In this document: one piece after another, positions 59,932 through 64,000 of the stretch
How positions within the stretch are numbered: position 1 is the stretch's first letter
Layout: every line of letters starts with the position of its first letter
Source of the DNA: JBBQZU01 sp038207425
Lineage (GTDB): Bacteria; Bacteroidota; Bacteroidia; Flavobacteriales_D; Cryomorphaceae
DNA: 64,000 nucleotides
Direction: 5' to 3'
Assembly (NCBI GenBank): GCA_038207425.1
Contig: JBBQZU010000010.1
Location: 42,759-106,758, forward strand
Made by a program: the position numbers and the translations under genes
The notes under the pieces: model-generated
What the model saw: only the letters and a program-made list of their open reading frames with translations
Database searches by the model: none
Told to the model about the DNA's origin: nothing

Positions 59932-62301
59932 ATGACAGCGGGCGAGAATCTCAATATTCCAAAACGTGCGCAAGATGAATTTGAACTGACGCGATTTTTG
60001 GCTCGATATCTCAGATATTGGTATCTATTTGTAATCAGTCTGATACTCGCCTTGGGTATTGCCTACTTCTATAATTGGTATAAGAATCCTGTATTTGCAA
60101 TATCAGCGAAACTGATGATAAAGGATGAAAATGCCGCCACAGAGAAGTTGTTGCAACAAATCAGCATTGAGAAACCCAGCAAGAATATTGAGAATGAAAT
60201 AGAAATTCTGAGGTCTTATATTATCATGGCCAAGGTGCTTAATGAGCTGGAATTCGACGTTTCATATTACCTGATTGGCGACCTCAAGAAGAGCGAAGTG
60301 TACAAGGATTGCCCATTTCGCGTAAGCTCAGAACTGGTGCCTTACGCCGCCTACTTTCAGGAGTGCTTTGTTCAATTGTTAGATACTGCAGGGTTTGAAT
60401 TCACCTTTGGCAAAGGTGGAAACATCGTGCAAGGGCGTTGGGATGTGCCTTTTGATGCCGGTGCGGGAACAATGGTGCTGTCGCGCCGGGAGAATTTTCC
60501 TTATGCTCAGTTGCTTGACCCTGATTTTCAGAAGCGCGAATACAGCATTAAGTTCAATACCATTGGGTATAACCAAAACAAGTATATCTCACGGCTTGGC
60601 ATTGCCCTGGCGCGTCCGCAAAGTACTATTTTGCAGGTGTATATTGAAGATGAAGTGCCCCAGAAAGGTCTCGATTTTGTAAACAAGCTTCTTGAAGTTT
60701 ACCTCAACAATGATGTAGATGAAAAAAACAAGGCTGCAAGCGCCACTGCCGATTTTCTCGATGACCAGTTGGCTTCTATTTCGCAGGACCTTGAAGCCAT
60801 AGAAACCAACCGTGAGCGCTATAAAGTAGACAAGGGCATCATTGACTTGCAATCTGAATCGCAACTGGTGCTGGAAAGCATTCGTGAAGTGGATATGCAA
60901 AAGGCGCAGAATGGCGCAAAGCTTGCACTCATAGGCCAATTGGAGCGTTATGTATCTCAAAATCAGGATTTGCGCGACCTGGCTCCGGCGGCATTGGATA
61001 TCAGCGACCCGCTTCTGGTAAAGCTGATTTATAAGCTTAGCGAATTGCAGAGCCAAAGAGAAATTATCATTAACCGAAGTACTATTAACGACCCTTCACT
61101 TGTGCCGCTCAATGCCGAGATAGAATTAACGCGTTCATCTTTGCTTGAGAGCATCAGAAATATTCAGAAGGTAATGCAGCGAAAAGATAGCGAGCTGAAT
61201 GAAGCAATACGCGAATACAAAGGCCGTATACAGCGCATACCAACAACTGAACGCGAACTGCTTGAAATAGAACGCCGCTTTCGCATTCAAGAAAGCCTCT
61301 TTCTCTTCCTCCTGCAAAAACGAGCTGAACTTTCAATTACCCTCGCCGCTAACAAGAGCGATACCCGCTTGGTGGACAGCGCCCGGTTGATGCCCGGTCC
61401 GGTAGCACCCATACCTGCAAAGGCATATTCTATTGCCTTGATTTTGGGATTGCTGCTTCCATTGTTGTACCTATTCAGTAAGGAGAAGCTTGATGATAAA
61501 GTAAAAGACTTGGCAACCGTGCGCAGACTGCTCAACTTCCCCATTATTGGCGTAGTGCATTACAGCAAGGAAGATTCGCCCCTTATCTCAATTAACAAAC
61601 CCAGATCGGGAATAGCTGAGGAATTCAGGTCTATAAGAACCAATCTGGGCTTTATGAATACTGCGGGTAGGCCTTCCAATATTACCATGGTTACATCATC
61701 CATAAGCACTGAAGGCAAAACCTACACGGCCATAAATCTGGCAGCCATACTTGCATTGGTAGGCCATAAAGTGGTACTCGTGGGTTTAGACCTGCGAAAA
61801 CCCCGAATTGTAGAGCATTTCGGTATTTCAAATTCCGCAGGTTGCAGTACATATCTGAGTGGTAGCAGCGCGATAGATCAGATCATTTTTCCATCAGGTT
61901 TTATTGATTCACTTTCCGTAGTTCCTTCAGGACCGATTCCTCCCAATCCTTCGGAGCTGATCAACTCAGCGCGCATGAAGCAGCTCCTTGATGAGCTCAG
62001 CCTTCGTTTTGACAAAATTATTATCGATACCCCACCGATAGGCCTGGTTTCTGATGGTTTTATACTTGCACCGCTTGCCGATACTGTGGTATTCATAGTG
62101 CGCGAAGGAGTTTCGCGCAAGGAACATCTAAGAAGTCTCAATGAGCTGGCCATCAACAACAAGCTACCCAGCCTTGGCATAGTATATAATGCTGCCGGTA
62201 TGCGAAATACACGGTATGGATATTCCGGCACCTACAACTACTCTTACGGCTATGGCAGCGAGTATGGTAGCTATTTCGACGATGATGAAGCCAAAGCATA
62301 A
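59932..62301 (+). CDS. Tyrosine autokinase, Wzc/PCP type
   Basis: 789 residues: N-terminal Wzz chain-length domain with a first helix (YWYLFVISLILALGIAYFY), a coiled-coil periplasmic region (about 280-440), a second helix near 500 and a C-terminal BY-kinase domain with Walker A SSISTEGKTYTAINLA, A' motif VGLDLRKPRI and Walker B KIIIDTPPIGLVSDG. The last 30 residues are Tyr-rich (TRYGYSGTYNYSYGYGSEYG), the autophosphorylation tail. Controls polymer length and export together with Wza. Its last codon overlaps the next start (TAATG). Confidence 0.95.
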   Translation: MTAGENLNIPKRAQDEFELTRFLARYLRYWYLFVISLILALGIAYFYNWYKNPVFAISAKLMIKDENAATEKLLQQISIEKPSKNIENEIEILRSYIIMAKVLNELEFDVSYYLIGDLKKSEVYKDCPFRVSSELVPYAAYFQECFVQLLDTAGFEFTFGKGGNIVQGRWDVPFDAGAGTMVLSRRENFPYAQLLDPDFQKREYSIKFNTIGYNQNKYISRLGIALARPQSTILQVYIEDEVPQKGLDFVNKLLEVYLNNDVDEKNKAASATADFLDDQLASISQDLEAIETNRERYKVDKGIIDLQSESQLVLESIREVDMQKAQNGAKLALIGQLERYVSQNQDLRDLAPAALDISDPLLVKLIYKLSELQSQREIIINRSTINDPSLVPLNAEIELTRSSLLESIRNIQKVMQRKDSELNEAIREYKGRIQRIPTTERELLEIERRFRIQESLFLFLLQKRAELSITLAANKSDTRLVDSARLMPGPVAPIPAKAYSIALILGLLLPLLYLFSKEKLDDKVKDLATVRRLLNFPIIGVVHYSKEDSPLISINKPRSGIAEEFRSIRTNLGFMNTAGRPSNITMVTSSISTEGKTYTAINLAAILALVGHKVVLVGLDLRKPRIVEHFGISNSAGCSTYLSGSSAIDQIIFPSGFIDSLSVVPSGPIPPNPSELINSARMKQLLDELSLRFDKIIIDTPPIGLVSDGFILAPLADTVVFIVREGVSRKEHLRSLNELAINNKLPSLGIVYNAAGMRNTRYGYSGTYNYSYGYGSEYGSYFDDDEAKA

Positions 62302-63665
62302 TGCTCATGCTCAGGTCGCTACTAGCCAAATTCAAGAACTCTGACGATCTGCGCGGTAAGCAGATAATCCACCAAATTTTTTATTCATCAGGCCTGAAGT
62401 TGGTCAATGCCGCTGTGAGTTTTTTGGTCATACCGCTGTATTTGCAATTGCTCACTGAAGTATCTTTTGGCATTTGGCTCACGGTTAGCGCCGTACTGAG
62501 CTGGTTCAACTTTTTTGATTTGGGAATGGGCAATGGCTTGCGAAACCGTTTTGCGCAAGCTATGGCAAATGGCGATCACACCCTCGCACGCACCTATGTG
62601 AGCACCACCTACCTTTTGCTCACGCTCATTTCGCTCGCCGTGCTTTGCTTATTCTTTGTTGCTTCTATCTGGATAGATTGGGCTGTGGTATTCGCTGCGC
62701 CAAACAATCTTACCTCCGATGTAAACTCTATGATGGCAATTCTGGTGGTGTTTTTTTGCCCTCAGTTCGTTGTGCAACTTATTAAAATGGTCGTTACAGC
62801 CGATCAGCGCCCTGCAGTTGCCAATCTTATCAATACAATTGTGAATGTGCTGCAACTCGCGGGAGTATGGATTCTCCTGCACTTTGGGGTTGATGGTCTT
62901 GTGCCACTAGCATTTACCATGGCCGCTGTAAATTTCATAGTGCCGCTTGCAGCAAATATTTGGCTTTTTGCCAAAAAGTACAGGCCCTATACTCCATCGC
63001 TCACGTATGTAAAGATGATGTATGCCCGCGATCTGATGGGCCTGGGGTTTACTTTTTTTGTACTCCAGGGCGCTGCTCTTGTGGTGTTTATGACCGACAA
63101 TCTTATAATCTCACAAGTGCTCGGGCCCGGAGAAGTTCCTGCGTACAATATTTCGTTCCGGTATTTTAATTTGGGTCTGGTATTTTTTGCCATCATTACT
63201 ACGCCTTTCTGGAGTGCGTTTACCGATGCTTACGCAAAAAATCATTTTGAATGGATACGCTCAATGATGCGCAAATTGCTGATAGCATGGGCTCTTTTTG
63301 CACTCTGCGTAGTTGTGATGTTTATCGCAGCACCTTTCGTATTTCATCTGTGGATTGGCGATGAGCTCCAAATACCCACACTCCTCAATGGATTTATGGC
63401 GGCATGGATTATCGTTTCATCCGGCCTGAGTATTTTTGCCACCTTCCTAAGCGGGGTGGGCAAGCTGCGGTTATCCCTGTATCAGGCAGTATTTGTAATG
63501 GTCATTAATATTCCGCTCTCTATATACCTTGCCCGATTTGAAGCCTTGGGCAGTGCCGGTGTAATACTCGCTACGCTCGCAGGTGCCATGCTTCGTCTCT
63601 TTTTTCAACCCAGGCAGGCATGGCTTATCCTAAACGGAAATGCCATGGGTATTTGGGCGAAGTGA
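62301..63665 (+). CDS. Polysaccharide flippase, Wzx/MATE-like
   Basis: 454 residues with 12 or more hydrophobic helices, opening QIIHQIFYSSGLKLVNAAVSFLVIPLYLQLL and the MOP-superfamily wording FGIWLTVSAVLSWFNFFDLGMGNGLRNRFA. Moves lipid-linked repeat units over the inner membrane. Starts at ATG 62301 or the ATG two codons on. Last gene of the visible operon; the gap behind it holds the second repeat copy. Confidence 0.92.
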   Translation: MLMLRSLLAKFKNSDDLRGKQIIHQIFYSSGLKLVNAAVSFLVIPLYLQLLTEVSFGIWLTVSAVLSWFNFFDLGMGNGLRNRFAQAMANGDHTLARTYVSTTYLLLTLISLAVLCLFFVASIWIDWAVVFAAPNNLTSDVNSMMAILVVFFCPQFVVQLIKMVVTADQRPAVANLINTIVNVLQLAGVWILLHFGVDGLVPLAFTMAAVNFIVPLAANIWLFAKKYRPYTPSLTYVKMMYARDLMGLGFTFFVLQGAALVVFMTDNLIISQVLGPGEVPAYNISFRYFNLGLVFFAIITTPFWSAFTDAYAKNHFEWIRSMMRKLLIAWALFALCVVVMFIAAPFVFHLWIGDELQIPTLLNGFMAAWIIVSSGLSIFATFLSGVGKLRLSLYQAVFVMVINIPLSIYLARFEALGSAGVILATLAGAMLRLFFQPRQAWLILNGNAMGIWAK

Positions 63666-63799
63666 GCGGAATATTCTTCGCATGATTTTCGTTTTGCAGA
63701 ACTAGCTATAATCATGATAATCTGAATTTCCTTTTCGAGGTATCTGAGCGCACAGCTTGAAGAAATTAACCACGCAAATAGTATCTTAACATAAGGTTG
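63666..63799 (+). other. Gap behind the flippase gene
   Basis: 134 bases between wzx and repeat B. No terminator with a T-run and no gene was recognised; the sequence is not shared with the stretch upstream of repeat A. Confidence 0.4.
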
Positions 63800-64000
63800 T
63801 ATTACCCCAATATTATCTTTTGTCTTTCTCCCACCCGGTAGGAATCCAAGCATTTTCGTGTGTGTGTGTGTAAGTAATTAACAATCAATAATTAAAAACC
63901 AAACCATCACCTGGGCGGTTGGAGTTAATTTCTTCATTTTCTGTATTTTCGGGGAAATTTTGATTTGGCTAAGATGGAATTCAGGTGGATATTGCTGTGA
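63800..64000 (+). repeat. Dispersed repeat, copy B (truncated by the window)
   Basis: Direct copy of 13171-13380 about 50.6 kb away. It keeps the shared ATTACCCCAATATTA, TAGGAATCCAAGC, a GT microsatellite (63858-63870), AATAATTAAAAACC and the 71 identical bases 63927-63997. Here the ATG at 63974 opens only eight codons before TGA at 63998, whereas copy A has CGA at that codon. A copy-B gene may follow outside the window. Confidence 0.85.

Noticed and set aside
13171..64000. Direct repeats A and B as the ends of a 50 kb mobile element
   Set aside because: The interval carries essential housekeeping genes (adk, obgE, map, purKE) with the same base and codon character, and there is no integrase.
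1..64000. tRNA, rRNA, riboswitch, CRISPR or defence island
   Set aside because: No cloverleaf, no rRNA-like segment, no repeat-spacer array and no recognised defence genes were seen on either strand.

Overview
The window comes from a Bacteroidota chromosome. The evidence is the recurrent -7 promoter box TAnnTTTG (sometimes with TTTG about 19 bases upstream), two proteins ending in type B type IX secretion (T9SS) sorting domains, PorP/SprF-like and PorV/PorQ-like outer-membrane proteins, HU-CCDC81/SPOR, PafA, short-lid Adk and a menaquinone gene. KdsB and a family 9 glycosyltransferase show that it makes LPS. The order cannot be fixed from sequence alone; a marine Cryomorphaceae- or Flavobacteriales-like organism is plausible.

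Layout. 1-9 kb is compact housekeeping: L-asparaginase (cut by the left edge), TatD, glycosyltransferase, acyl-CoA thioesterase, HemJ, a SPOR protein, KdsB, DprA and glutamate dehydrogenase. 9-13 kb holds an exported helix-hairpin-helix/barrel protein coupled to a PorV/PorQ-like protein, then MenB. 13.1-14.2 kb is a degenerate spot: a dispersed repeat whose second copy lies at the right edge, a broken exported-protein gene and a lone IS3-type OrfA. 14.4-19 kb has purKE with a small membrane gene, and two L,D-transpeptidases. 19.3-23.9 kb is the tightly overlapping run hpt-adk-obgE-PAP2-crcB-pafA. 23.9-25.2 kb has a response regulator next to the ruins of its histidine kinase. 25.6-30.1 kb has an ABC exporter, a Ppx/GppA phosphatase and an NtrC-type regulator without a DNA-binding domain. 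30.2-42.4 kb has a Cys/Lys-rich exported protein, AddB, a TPR protein, a T9SS PKD protein, ElaA, YedK and AddA. 42.6-43.1 kb is a decayed DUF4136 lipoprotein gene with a Met/Gly repeat.

43.4-53.1 kb is the most specialised part. It holds an MbnP-like lipoprotein with its MauG/MbnH-type di-haem partner, then a module of a 1,682-residue multi-PKD T9SS client, a TPR/PD40 protein and a PorP/SprF protein. 53.2-57.9 kb has a SiaB-like kinase, NRDE protein, Map, HAD phosphatase, methyltransferase and an OmpA protein. 58-63.7 kb is the start of an exopolysaccharide locus (OmpA-like, Wza, Wzc, Wzx) that probably continues beyond the window.

Most of the content is known families in typical Bacteroidota arrangements. 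I found no CRISPR array, tRNA, rRNA, phage or recognisable defence island. The least explained items are the dispersed repeat, the exported HhH-barrel protein, the Cys-rich exported protein and several recent gene decays.
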